Below are positions 10,396 through 19,442 of a stretch of DNA of 32,387 nt, piece by piece. The stretch comes from Azolla pinnata (taxonomy: Eukaryota > Streptophyta > Polypodiopsida > Salviniales > Salviniaceae). Below the pieces are notes generated by a model, which saw only the letters and a program-made list of their open reading frames with translations, was not told where the DNA came from and searched no databases. Where the stretch lies: the NCBI GenBank assembly GCA_037176905.1, contig JBBBWG010021334.1, positions 1 through 32,387 on the forward strand, given 5' to 3'. Both the position numbers and the translations under genes were made by a program. Every line of letters starts with the position of its first letter. Position 1 is the first letter of the stretch.

Positions 10396-10505
10396 CCATA
10401 TTTAACCCTAAACTTTGTGTGTGTATGTGAGGGTCAGCTGCTTACCTTGATGCTATGAAGGGCCGTTCTTTCAAAGGAGGCATTTGATTTCCTCTGTCTC
10501 GCCAT
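7189..10505 (-). CDS. PPR-A: PLS-class PPR protein with a degenerate DYW domain
   Basis: Organelle-type RNA-binding protein of the RNA-editing PPR class. Proposed model: exon 1 10505-10446 (ATG at 10505, in-frame TGA upstream, donor TCAAG/GTAAGC), intron 10445-10276, exon 2 10275-7189, giving about 1048 residues. The alternative acceptor at 10267 would remove three codons. Exon 1 encodes MARQRKSNASFERTALHSIK, basic and Ser-rich, suitable as an organelle transit peptide. Exon 2 has seven L-S-P triplets plus L2 and S2 (23 PPR motifs). Typical motifs are LVDMYAKCG (S) and VVSWNALIAGY (P). E1, E2 and a DYW-like domain follow. CGHCH, HFHIFEHGK and CVCG are kept. The deaminase HxE signature reads HSV (codon 7449-7447), the PG box lacks its Pro, and the end reads GASDV plus about 18 residues instead of GDYW. 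It is the nearest member to the left end of a three-gene cluster, and the intron holds a long CT microsatellite. PPR identity is certain; editing activity is doubtful; the start is inferred. Confidence 0.88.
10314..10390. repeat. (CT)n microsatellite within the PPR-A intron
   Basis: About 77 bp of uninterrupted CT. Read on the minus strand as GAGA it would encode an Arg-Glu run at the head of a long open frame starting near 10392. With the proposed exon 1 the run is spliced out, so its length variation would not affect the protein. Confidence 0.95.
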
Positions 10506-11198
10506 AGAATCATTGGGGCAGTTGGCACAGCCCCCTCACCATTGCCACTGCTGTGTACGTTCAACCAACCATAGCTGCTCTTAGAAGAACAGGTGTAGTC
10601 TAGATTGAATACAAGCAGTTGGAGTGTGTAGTTTTGATAATATCGTGCATACGTTCTGATTTGGGCGCCTATTTCCTTAACTGGAAGATCTTGATTATCT
10701 ATTCTTCCCCGATTGATCAAAGTCAAATTTCTTTGCACGTGATAAATTGATTCCCATCGCCATTAAAGCAAAACTATAGAATTTCTCGATCCACCATGAA
10801 AGAATTTCTAAAGCCAAGATTCTGGAAACACTATGAAAAATGTGCCACCATGAAAGAATTTCTAAAACCAAGATTCTGGAAACACTAAGAAAAATGTGGG
10901 ACAAAGCATTAAAAAAAACAGCAAAAAAAGCAGAGCTTTTGTAGATTCGCATGTAATTTCCACTTAGTACAATAGTGATATACAGTTTATCAGAATCCAT
11001 CAACAAGGAGGAGCTTTTACTAGGTTAGTTTAGCAATATGGATATGATTTTCATCACATACAAATGTGGGCTGTGAATTCATGTTCAGTTAGTATTTCCC
11101 TACGAGACTTGAGCTACCGAATGAAGAAATGCCACCACGACATGGGGCCATTCGAGTGCTTTGGTGGATGTGAATCCGTTCAACCAACATGTACTGTT
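10506..11198. other. Spacer between PPR-B (3' end) and PPR-A (5' end)
   Basis: This stretch must contain the PPR-A promoter and 5' leader as well as the PPR-B 3' untranslated region. The minus-strand frame from 10738 to the exon-1 donor (98 codons) is open but unlike any family; it is taken as leader sequence. Just past the PPR-B stop there are traces of PG-box-like codons in shifted frames (see findings). Confidence 0.4.
10791..10899. repeat. Direct tandem repeat, 54 bp x 2
   Basis: Copies start at 10791 and 10845, each with CCACCATGAAAGAATTTCTA, then CCAAGATTCTGGAAACACTA and GAAAAATGTG. They differ at only a few positions, indicating a recent duplication upstream of PPR-A. Confidence 0.9.
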
Positions 11199-14100
11199 TC
11201 ACCCATCTCTGCCTCCACCTCCCTTGCAAGAAGCATGCTTGAGTCGGCATTCTTCCAATGATCCTGCATCAATGTACATGCCAGCAGCACTGAATATGCT
11301 GCACATCAGGACGTAAGCTGCGGCATTTTCATCTGCTGCTTCTTGTACAGCCTGATCAAATGCCGCCATAGCCAGCCTCACCTTCTCCCATTTCTTGCAA
11401 GCAGCTAAGAGTGCAAGCCAAACTGCTGGATGACTGGTACATGGCATCATCTCGATGACCGACAGTGCCTTATCAAATTGTCCAGCAGATCCAAGAACCA
11501 TCACCATGCATGTGTGGTGCTCTACCCTCGGCGTTATGTCATATTTCCCACTCATGGAGCCAAATAGCATTTGAGCCTCATATGATAGACCCGAGTGACT
11601 GCATGCATTCATGGCGCAGAGGACCGTCACCTCGTCTGGATGCAGGCCTTCAATTTGCATCAGTTCGAAACACGATAGCGCTTCGCGGACTTGGCCTTGT
11701 TGGGCATACCCTGCAATCAGGGCATTCCACGAGACCACCACTCGAACCGAAAGCTGATCGAGCACTTCTTGCGCTTTCACCGTCGTGCCACACTTGGCAT
11801 ACATGTCCACTAAAGCATTCCCAAGCTCGACATGCTCGTCGAGGAAACCGTTGCTCCCGATCACTTCATGAATCTGCTTGCCCCTGTCTACGGCTCCCAT
11901 GCTCCCACATGCCTTCAGCATGCAGAGGAACGTGACGGCATTCGGAGAGAGGCCCTCGATTTGCATTTGTTCAACGCACTGCAATGCAGTGTGCCCTAGC
12001 TCCAACTCGACATGCCCTGCAATCAGTGCATTCCATGTGATGACTCCTCGGATGGGAAGCTCTTCAAGCACTTTCTGTGCTTCTACAAGCATGCCAGATT
12101 TAGCATACATATCCACCAAAGTGGTGCCAAGTGCAGCATCTTTTTCCAGCAAGCCTGTAGTCACAATCTGGCCATGGATTTGCTTGCCCTTTCCTATGGC
12201 ATCGATACAAGAACAAGCTCTCAAGCTAAGAGTAAATGTCACTCCATCTGGAGTGAGGCCCTCCTTTTGCATCTGCTCCAAACATTTCAGTCCTTCATGG
12301 CCTTGCTCCAGCTCGGTATACCCTCCAATGAGAGCATTCCACGATACTACATCCCGAACAAGAAGCTCTTCAATGACTTCTTGTGCCTTTGTGATAACAC
12401 CACACTTAGCATACATATCCACTAAAGCTGTTCCGAGTACAACATTGCAATGCATCAAGCCCCTGCTCCGGATCTGTTCGTGGATTAATTTGCCTTTATC
12501 TATTGCTTGGGCACTGCTACATGCTTTGAGGGTGCAAATGAGAGTGACTGAATCTGGAACGAGACCTTCATCTTGCATCCGCTCAACACAGTCGAGGGCT
12601 GCATGACCTTGTTCCTGCTCCACAAGCCCAGCAATGAGTGCATTCCAAGCGACTACATCCCGGACCGGCAGGTCTTCGAGCACTTCCTTTGCTTTTGTGA
12701 GCAGACCACATTTTGCATACATATCCACTAATGCAGTGCCGAGTGGCATGCTATTCTCCCATGAGCCCATAGCTATAATCTCTCTATGAATTTGTTGGCC
12801 TTTCTCCACATCTCTGGAGCTGCCACAAGCCTTCAAGATGCAAATTAAGGTGATCACGTCTGGAGAAAGCCCTGCATATCGCATCTGATTAAAGCAGCTT
12901 AGTGCTTTGTGAAGAACACCTTCTTGGGCGTATCCTGAAATCAATGCAGACCAGGAGACTACATTTTGAACAGGAAGTTCTTCTAGCACTTGCTGTGCTT
13001 TTTCAAGCATACTACATTTGGCATACATATCCACCAATGCATTTCCGAGAACAATATCCTTCTGAAGTAAGCCCCTGGCTACAATCTCATCATGAATTTG
13101 TTTGCCTTTGTCTATATCCTTTGTCTTGCCACAAGCACTCAAAAGACAAATCAACGTGACCTCATCTGGCGAGAGGCCTTCATTTTGCATCTGTTCGAAA
13201 CAAGTCAGTGCCTCTTGACCTTGCCCTTGTTGAACATAGCCTGCAATCAGTGCATTCCAAGAAGACACATTTCGCATAGGAAGTTCCATAAGCACCTCTT
13301 GTGCTGTCACAAGCAAATCACATTTGGCATACATATCCACCAAAGCTGTACAAAGCATAGCATCTTCCCCGAGAAAGCCCCTTCTCACGATCTCACAATG
13401 TACTTGGTTTCCCGTGCCTATAGTTTGTGTAATCCCACAAGCCTTCAAGACACAAACGAATGCAACCACATCTGGAAAGAACCCTTCATCATGCATTTCT
13501 TTATAACACTTCAATGCTTCATGAGCTTTACCCTGCTGTACATATCCCATGATAAGTGCAGACCATGCAACTACATTTCGAGCAGGAAGCCCTTTGAGTA
13601 CTTCTTGCGCTTTCTCAACCGCACCACATTTAGCAAACATATCCACTAAAGCCGTACCAAGCACAATATCCTTCACCAGAAACCCTTTTTTCATAATCTC
13701 TTCATAAATTATCCATCCCTTGTCTATGTCAGATATGGTGCCACATGCCTTTAAAATGCAAATAAAAGTGACAGAATTTGGAGAGAGGCCCTCGCTTTGC
13801 ATTTGTTCAAAACATTGTAGAGCTTCATGATGCTGTCCTTGATCAATGTAGCCGGCAATCAGCACATTCCAAGAAACTGTATTCCGAACAGGAAGATACT
13901 CAAGTACTTCTCGAGCTTTTAATAGGGAACCACATTTGGCGTACATGTCCACCAATGCCGTTCCAAGCACAATATGTTTTTCTAACAGATTCCTGTGTAC
14001 AATCTCATCATGGATTTGTTTTCCCTTGTCTATAGCTTTCATGCTAGCACATGCCTTCAAGGTGCAAAGGAAGCTAACTTCATTTGGAATAATACCTTCA

Positions 14101-15828
14101 CTTTGCATTTGTTCAAGACACCGCAGCACTGAGTGACCTTGCCCCTGCTGGGCATATCCCGAAATTAGCACATTCCAAGAGATTTCATTTCGGATAGGTA
14201 GCCCTTCAAGCACACTTTGTGCTTTTTCAAGCAAGCCACACTTGGCATACATATCAACCAAGGATGTGCCTAGGACAACATCCTTTTCCAATAAGCCTCT
14301 ACTCACAACCTCATCATGGATTTGTTTTCCCATTACCATGTCAAGTTTTCCACCACAGGCCTTCAAAATGGAGATGAAGGTGACCGCATCTGGGGAGAGG
14401 CCCTCAATTTGCATCAGTTCAAAACAACTAATCGCATCACCATATTTTTCTTGCAGCAAAAGCCCAGTGATCAACGCATTCCAAGACACTGTATCGTGAT
14501 TCGGAAGAGCTTCAAGCACTTCTAGTGCCTTTGAAAGCATTCCACATTTGGCATACATATTGATCAACACGCTGGCTAGGTGTGGGCTTTGTTCAAGAAA
14601 ATGGCCTTTCAAAATGTCCACATGAAGTTTAGATCCTTTATGAATATCCTTGGTCCTGGTGCAAGCCTTGAGTGACGATATAAAAGCAATTATTTCCTCA
14701 TGATTATCATTGCCTACTCTCCTGTCACTCCATCCTTTGATCTTTTCCTGTTTTGATTGAATAATAGTTCTTCGGTGAAGTTCATCCAGGATCCACGAGG
14801 GGTTCCCCCATCCATGAACCCATAAATGTTCGCAAGTGATTGTGTGAGTAAAGTCCGGTGAACCTGAGGTGGGCTGTATCCAGTTAACACAAAAAAACAA
14901 CAAGACTCGGTCTCTCAAAGCTTAATTAATTCCAAAGACACCCAGTCCCATCGCTCTCGGATTACTTTTACCTGACACCAATGGGGGATGAGGGTTTGAG
15001 CACATGAGCTTCTGAACTCAGCTCAGCTCAGAAACTTAATCTACTGTACCAAAAACACTTCTAAAATCCTAAATCCAAGATAATTTGTGCATATCATCTC
15101 AGGAACTTAACCAACTGAGCTAAAAACCTTCTAAAATCCTAAATCCGAGATCATTTGTGTATCTCAATTCAGAAACATAATCAACTGAGCTAAAGACCTT
15201 CTAAAATCCTGAATCCAAGATAATTTGTGTATTTCAGATCAGCAACTTAACCAACTGACCTCAAAACTTCTAAAATTCTAAATCCAAGGTAGTTTATGTA
15301 TCTCAGCTCAGAGACTTAACCAGCTGAGCTAAAAACTTCTCGAATCTTAAGCCCAAGATAGTTTGTGTATCTCAGCTCAGAAACTTAACTAACTGAGCTA
15401 ATAACCTTCTCAAATCCTAAATCCAAGGTAATTTGTGTATCTCAGCTCAGCAACTTAACCGACTGAGCTGAGAGCCTTCTACAATCCTGAATCCAAGATA
15501 ATTTGTGTATCTCAGCTCAGCAAGTTAACCAACTGAGCAAAGAACCTTTTAAAACTCTAAATCCAAGATAATTTGTGTATCTCAGTTAAGCAACTTAACC
15601 AACTGAGCTAAAAACCTTCTAAAACCCTAAATCCAACATTATTTATATATGCAGCCCCACCAGTCAAAATTGGTTCTCTTTGTGGACGTTAAAACTTTCT
15701 ATTCTCTGTGTGTGTACCTTTGTGGTCCGATTGTCAACCCAGAGCACTGGATCTCTGAAGAATTCCTTCCAACGGAGCTCCACGGTCCTTCCAGCAGCAG
15801 CCACGCCTGAGCTCGGAAGAGTTGCCAT
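11199..15828 (-). CDS. PPR-B: OSB-type PDF motif fused to a 32-motif PLS-class PPR protein
   Basis: Model: exon 1 15828-15718 (ATG at 15828, donor ACAAAG/GTACAC), intron 15717-14874, exon 2 14873-11199 (acceptor TGGATACAG, phase 0), about 1261 residues. Residues 20-70 form one PDF motif, the C-terminal motif of organellar single-stranded DNA-binding (OSB) proteins. Exon 1 ends WKEFFRDPVLWVDNRTTK. Exon 2 opens with SPDFTHTITCEHLWV, then GNPSWILDEL. Five residues separate the Lys of DNRTTK from PDF, the same spacing as I recall for OSB proteins. Then come ten L-S-P triplets, L2 and S2 (32 PPR motifs), then E1 and part of E2, ending in KGGGGRDG. There is no DYW domain. The SSB-like domain of true OSB proteins was not found upstream. 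The reading frame stays open upstream of 15828 without an ATG, so an earlier exon is possible. PPR and PDF assignments are both strong; the exact start is not. Confidence 0.85.
15030..15650. repeat. 70-bp tandem satellite, 9 copies, inside the PPR-B intron
   Basis: Nine head-to-tail units of 69-71 bp run along the 844-bp intron that splits the PDF motif. The consensus includes AACTTAACCAACTGAGCTAA, then CCTTCTAAAATCCTAAATCC, then AAGATAATTTGTGTATCTCA and GCTCAG. Where units meet, the end of one (CTCAGCTCAG) and the start of the next (CTGAGCT) are inverted repeats around a 12-base loop. In the copy at 15441-15472 the stem is a perfect 10 bp. The whole array is transcribed if the gene model is right. 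Confidence 0.92.
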
Positions 15829-16085
15829 GGAATCGAAACGCCATTCATATCTGTTTGCGGTAGCAGCTGCAAAATCAGGCAGAAAGGTTGCAATGAGCAC
15901 AGATAAACCATGCGTAATGGGCCCCTGAACCGTAAAACACGAACAAATCCAAGCATGAAACCCACTTGGGTTTTAAGTGCAAAAAGACAGTTATGTGAAC
16001 ATGGTTGTTATGACTAATTGCTTCTTCGATAGACCTCGATTCTATCGGAAAGACGTACTTCGAAACACGCATCCAATGTTTCATG
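15829..16085. other. Upstream of the PPR-B start; possible further 5' exon
   Basis: Read on the minus strand, the PPR-B exon-1 frame is open back to stops near 15970-15995 but has no ATG. A good acceptor (GATTTTGCAG) lies just before 15871. Exon 1 could therefore begin at 15870 and be joined to an exon further upstream. No SSB-like (OB-fold) sequence is recognised here. Confidence 0.35.
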
Positions 16086-16099
16086 ACGGGGATCGACTA

Positions 16100-16565
16100 G
16101 AGTGTCTTTAGGCTTTAGGGTTTCGATTGCAACGAGTCGTAAGGTCCAAGGTTTCATTGCAATGGGTTTAGGGTTCCATTTCAATAGGTGTAGAGTCTAG
16201 GGTTTCATTGCAATGGGTTCAGGGTTTAAATGTTCCATTGCAGTGGGTTTAGGGTTTAGGGTTCCATTTAAATGGGTGTTGGGTCTAGGGTCTTAGTGAA
16301 ATAGGTTTAGGGTTTAAGCCAATGGGTGTATATGGTCTAGGGTTTCATTGCAATGGTTAGGGCCTAGGGTTTCATTGAAACGGATTCAAGGTTTACGGTT
16401 TCATTGAAACGGATTCAAGGTTTAGGGTTCCATTGCAATGGGTTTTCAGTCTAGGGTTTCATTGAAACGAGTTCAGGGTTTAGGGTTCCATTGCAATGGG
16501 TTTAAGGTCAAGGGTTCCATTGCAACTATCCACAAGTGGGTTTAGGGTTTAGGGTTTCATCAGGA
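16100..16565. repeat. Interstitial telomere-like minisatellite
   Basis: About a dozen irregular units of roughly 30-45 bp alternate GTTTAGGGTTTAGGG-type words (the plant telomere repeat is TTTAGGG) with TTTCATTGCAATGGG or TTCCATTGCAATGGG. TAGGG words appear throughout in one orientation, with drift such as CTAGGG and TTCAGGG. Confidence 0.85.
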
Positions 16566-17031
16566 TTTGTTTGACTCTTTATCGACTAGCACGAGTTCGA
16601 GGTCCAAGGTTTTCATTGTTCAGCTCTCGACTCTAACTTATGTTCAACATATGCTTCTTTAGAATATGCATCTTTAGTTCTACTGCTCATCAACTTTGCT
16701 ATAATACATCATCGACGAGCGCTGATTATGGCCACAAGTTTCTTCCAGTTGAACAGTCATGCTCATCCATGTGAAAGTTACTTTTGACCATGGGGCAAAA
16801 TCTCCACCTACAATAGTGGTTCATTCTGCATGATTCCCTTCGACTTTGGGGCATTATCAGGCGTAATAGTTCGATACTTTCCATGGTTCTCATAATTTAC
16901 AGTACACCTCTTGGCTTTTCAAGTAGTTGGGGTGAGTGTAAGTGTCCATTTGGCTCCACCTTCGGAGCCCTTGAAATTATGCATAGAATCAAGAACGTCA
17001 CATTACCCGGATGAACCTGCATTTCGCCATT
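16566..17031. other. 3' flank of PPR-C
   Basis: Spacer downstream of the PPR-C stop on the minus strand. It presumably contains the 3' untranslated region. No other gene is seen. The 40 codons after the stop are open in the same frame but show no DYW resemblance beyond a few residues. Confidence 0.4.
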
Positions 17032-19008
17032 TCACACGCTAATCCGTGAACTGGCGGCATATTTTTCGCTCATGTCTTCGATATTCTCTGCATCCCTCTG
17101 CATGCTACGAGCCATAAAAATGTTAGCCATCAAGACATACGCAGCAGCCGAGGAATCGTCCGATTGCATCACTTGATCGAAAGCCAGCCTCCCGAGCTTC
17201 AAGTTTCCCCACTTCTTACAAGCGCCGAGCAGAGCGAGCCAGATGTCGGGAGAGTCGGTCGATGGCATCACCTTGATGATCGAGATGGCCTCGTCGAAAT
17301 GCCCTGCGTTTCCGAAAACCATCACCATGCAGGTACTGTGCTCCAAGCTCGGAGAGATCCCATGCTTCCTGCTCATCGCATGAAAGAGAGACTGGGCCTC
17401 ATGCACGAGTCCGGAACGGCCGCATGCAGTTAAGACACCTAGGAACGTGACATTGTCCGGATACAGGCCCTCCGTCTGCATCCGCTTGTAGCTCCTCAGT
17501 GCTTCTTGGCCTTCTCCCTCCTGAGCATAGCCTGCTATCAATGCGTTCCAAGTGGGTACGTTTCGTGAAGGAAGCTCTTCCAGCACTTGCTGCGATTTGC
17601 CAAGCATACCGCATTTCGCATACATATCCACCAAGGCCGTCCCCAAGACGACGTCCTTCTCTAGCAGACCTCTCGCTATGATGGCTTGATGAATCTGCTT
17701 GCCTTTCTCTATCGCTCCGGTGCTGCCGCAAGCTTTTAGGATGCAAATGAAAGTAACCGCATCTGGCGAGAGACCCTCTCGTGTCATATGCTCGAAGCAT
17801 TTCAACGCTTCCTTCCCGTGTCCCATCTGGGCATACCCAGCAATCAACGCAGACCACGAGACTATGTTTCTCATGTAGAGCTCCTCCAGCGCGTTTTGAG
17901 CTTCGGTAAGCATGCCGCATTTAGCATAACAGTCCACCAACGCAGTTCCAAGCACGACGTCTTTGACCAGTATTCCCCTGCTTACAACCTCGCGATGAAT
18001 TTGCATCGCCTTTTCTGTATCTCTAGAGCTACTACAAGCCTTCAAGACGCAAATGAACGTCACCGTATTCGGGGAATGGCCATCCCTCTGCATCAATCCA
18101 AAGCATCTTAGCGCTTCCTTACCTTGATGTTGGTCGGCGTACCCGGAAATAAGCGCAGACCAAGAGACCACGTTCCGAACTGCGAGCTTTCCAAGAACCT
18201 CTTCTGCTTTACTGGGTCTACCACATTTGGCATACATGTCGACTAAAGCACTTCCGAGCACAAGATGATTCTCTAGCAACAAGCCCCTGGTAACAATGTC
18301 ATCGTGGATTTGTTTCCCCTTATCTGCGTCTCTATTGCTACCAAGCGCTCTCAGGATGAAAATAAAAGTGACGTCGGTGGGAGATAGTCCTTCGTTTTGC
18401 ATCCTTTCATAACAATCCAATGCTTCATGACATCGGCCTCTTTGTGTGTATCCATCAATCATCGCATTCCAAGTGACTGTATTTCGAACAGGAAGCTCCT
18501 CGAGAACCTTCCGTGCTTTGTCAAGGGCACCACATTTAGCATACATGTCCACTAACGAGGTGCCGAGCACCACATCTTTCTCTACCAAACCCTTCATCAT
18601 GACCTCTTCATGAATTTGTATGCCTTTGTCTACATCTCTAGTATTGCCACAAGCCTTCAAGACACATATAAAAGTGACAGAATCCGGCAAGAGCCCTTCC
18701 TTCAGCAGCATTTCAAAACATTCCAATGCTTCGTGACCGTGTCCGTGCTGGGCGTATCCAGAAATGAGTGCATTCCAAGCAACAACATCCCGGATAGGAA
18801 GCTCTTCGAAAACTTGGTGTGCCAGTGAAAATGCTCCACATTTGGTATACATACTGATCAATGTGTTTGCCAGCGCAGGATTCCTCTCGATCGCATTTTC
18901 CTTGGTAATTTCGCCATGGACTTGAATGCCTTTGCTCAGATCCCTCTTCTCAGCACAGTGCTTGAGCAGTGCCACGAAAGTTAAGTCATGCACGTGTTTC
19001 TCTTTCAT
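17032..19008 (-). CDS. PPR-C: PLS-class PPR protein ending in the E2 region
   Basis: A 658-residue frame from ATG at 19008. It has five L-S-P triplets plus L2 and S2 (17 PPR motifs), then E1 and part of E2 (CMVMVFGNAGHFDEAISI, then YVLMANIFMARSMQRDAENI), ending in SSRISV and TGA. There is no DYW domain. If functional as an editing factor it would need a partner supplying the deaminase. The first L motif begins only about ten residues after the Met, leaving no organelle-targeting peptide. The frame is open upstream for about 18 codons to a TAA without an ATG, and has an acceptor-like CATCACAG. By analogy with PPR-A and PPR-B, a short upstream exon carrying the transit peptide is likely but was not located. 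It is the shortest of the three paralogues and is very similar to the other two motif by motif. Confidence 0.85.
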   Translation of the reverse strand: MKEKHVHDLTFVALLKHCAEKRDLSKGIQVHGEITKENAIERNPALANTLISMYTKCGAFSLAHQVFEELPIRDVVAWNALISGYAQHGHGHEALECFEMLLKEGLLPDSVTFICVLKACGNTRDVDKGIQIHEEVMMKGLVEKDVVLGTSLVDMYAKCGALDKARKVLEELPVRNTVTWNAMIDGYTQRGRCHEALDCYERMQNEGLSPTDVTFIFILRALGSNRDADKGKQIHDDIVTRGLLLENHLVLGSALVDMYAKCGRPSKAEEVLGKLAVRNVVSWSALISGYADQHQGKEALRCFGLMQRDGHSPNTVTFICVLKACSSSRDTEKAMQIHREVVSRGILVKDVVLGTALVDCYAKCGMLTEAQNALEELYMRNIVSWSALIAGYAQMGHGKEALKCFEHMTREGLSPDAVTFICILKACGSTGAIEKGKQIHQAIIARGLLEKDVVLGTALVDMYAKCGMLGKSQQVLEELPSRNVPTWNALIAGYAQEGEGQEALRSYKRMQTEGLYPDNVTFLGVLTACGRSGLVHEAQSLFHAMSRKHGISPSLEHSTCMVMVFGNAGHFDEAISIIKVMPSTDSPDIWLALLGACKKWGNLKLGRLAFDQVMQSDDSSAAAYVLMANIFMARSMQRDAENIEDMSEKYAASSRISV

Positions 19009-19342
19009 CACGGTGCTTGTTGCAATGGTTCCTGGGACAGAACCATGAAATTTGCTGTGATGAGCTTGTTTGGAGATTTAAATCACGCCGATTTGCAGAC
19101 ATCTGGAGTGATGCTGTAACATGATTGAATCACACCAAAATCACTTTCCTCTCTTGAGAACATAACAATGGAGCTGTGATAGAGTCAGAGAATCAATCCA
19201 AGGTCATGGCATCCCATCCATGCGCCCTTAGTACAATCGAACACACTCTTTTGAACTACATGCCACATTAAACTGAGAACATCGTTGATCTTCGATCCAT
19301 CGGCATACCATCTCGTTGTGGATCAACCATGCATCTATCTGA
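19009..19342. other. 5' flank of PPR-C
   Basis: Probable leader and promoter of PPR-C, possibly with its missing first exon. No clear donor site was identified. The assembly gap begins at 19343. Confidence 0.35.
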
Positions 19343-19442
19343 NNNNNNNNNNNNNNNNNNNNNNNNNNNNNNNNNNNNNNNNNNNNNNNNNNNNNNNNNN
19401 NNNNNNNNNNNNNNNNNNNNNNNNNNNNNNNNNNNNNNNNNN
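19343..19442. other. Assembly gap (100 N)
   Basis: Exactly 100 N bases, the usual placeholder for a scaffold join of unknown size. The true distance between PPR-C and the eIF4G region is therefore not known. Confidence 0.99.

Noticed and set aside
11878-12606. 242-codon plus-strand frame and similar plus-strand frames across the PPR cluster
   Set aside because: Antisense of repeated PPR codons; they recur at the triplet period and have no family.
15030-15650. CRISPR-like array
   Set aside because: Units are contiguous with no unique spacers, in a plant intron; it is an ordinary tandem satellite.
15875-16084. Minus-strand 69-codon frame as the missing SSB domain of PPR-B
   Set aside because: No OB-fold-like or OSB-like residues, and it ends out of frame with the PDF exon.
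17399-17920. 173-codon minus-strand frame
   Set aside because: Out-of-frame shadow within PPR-C.
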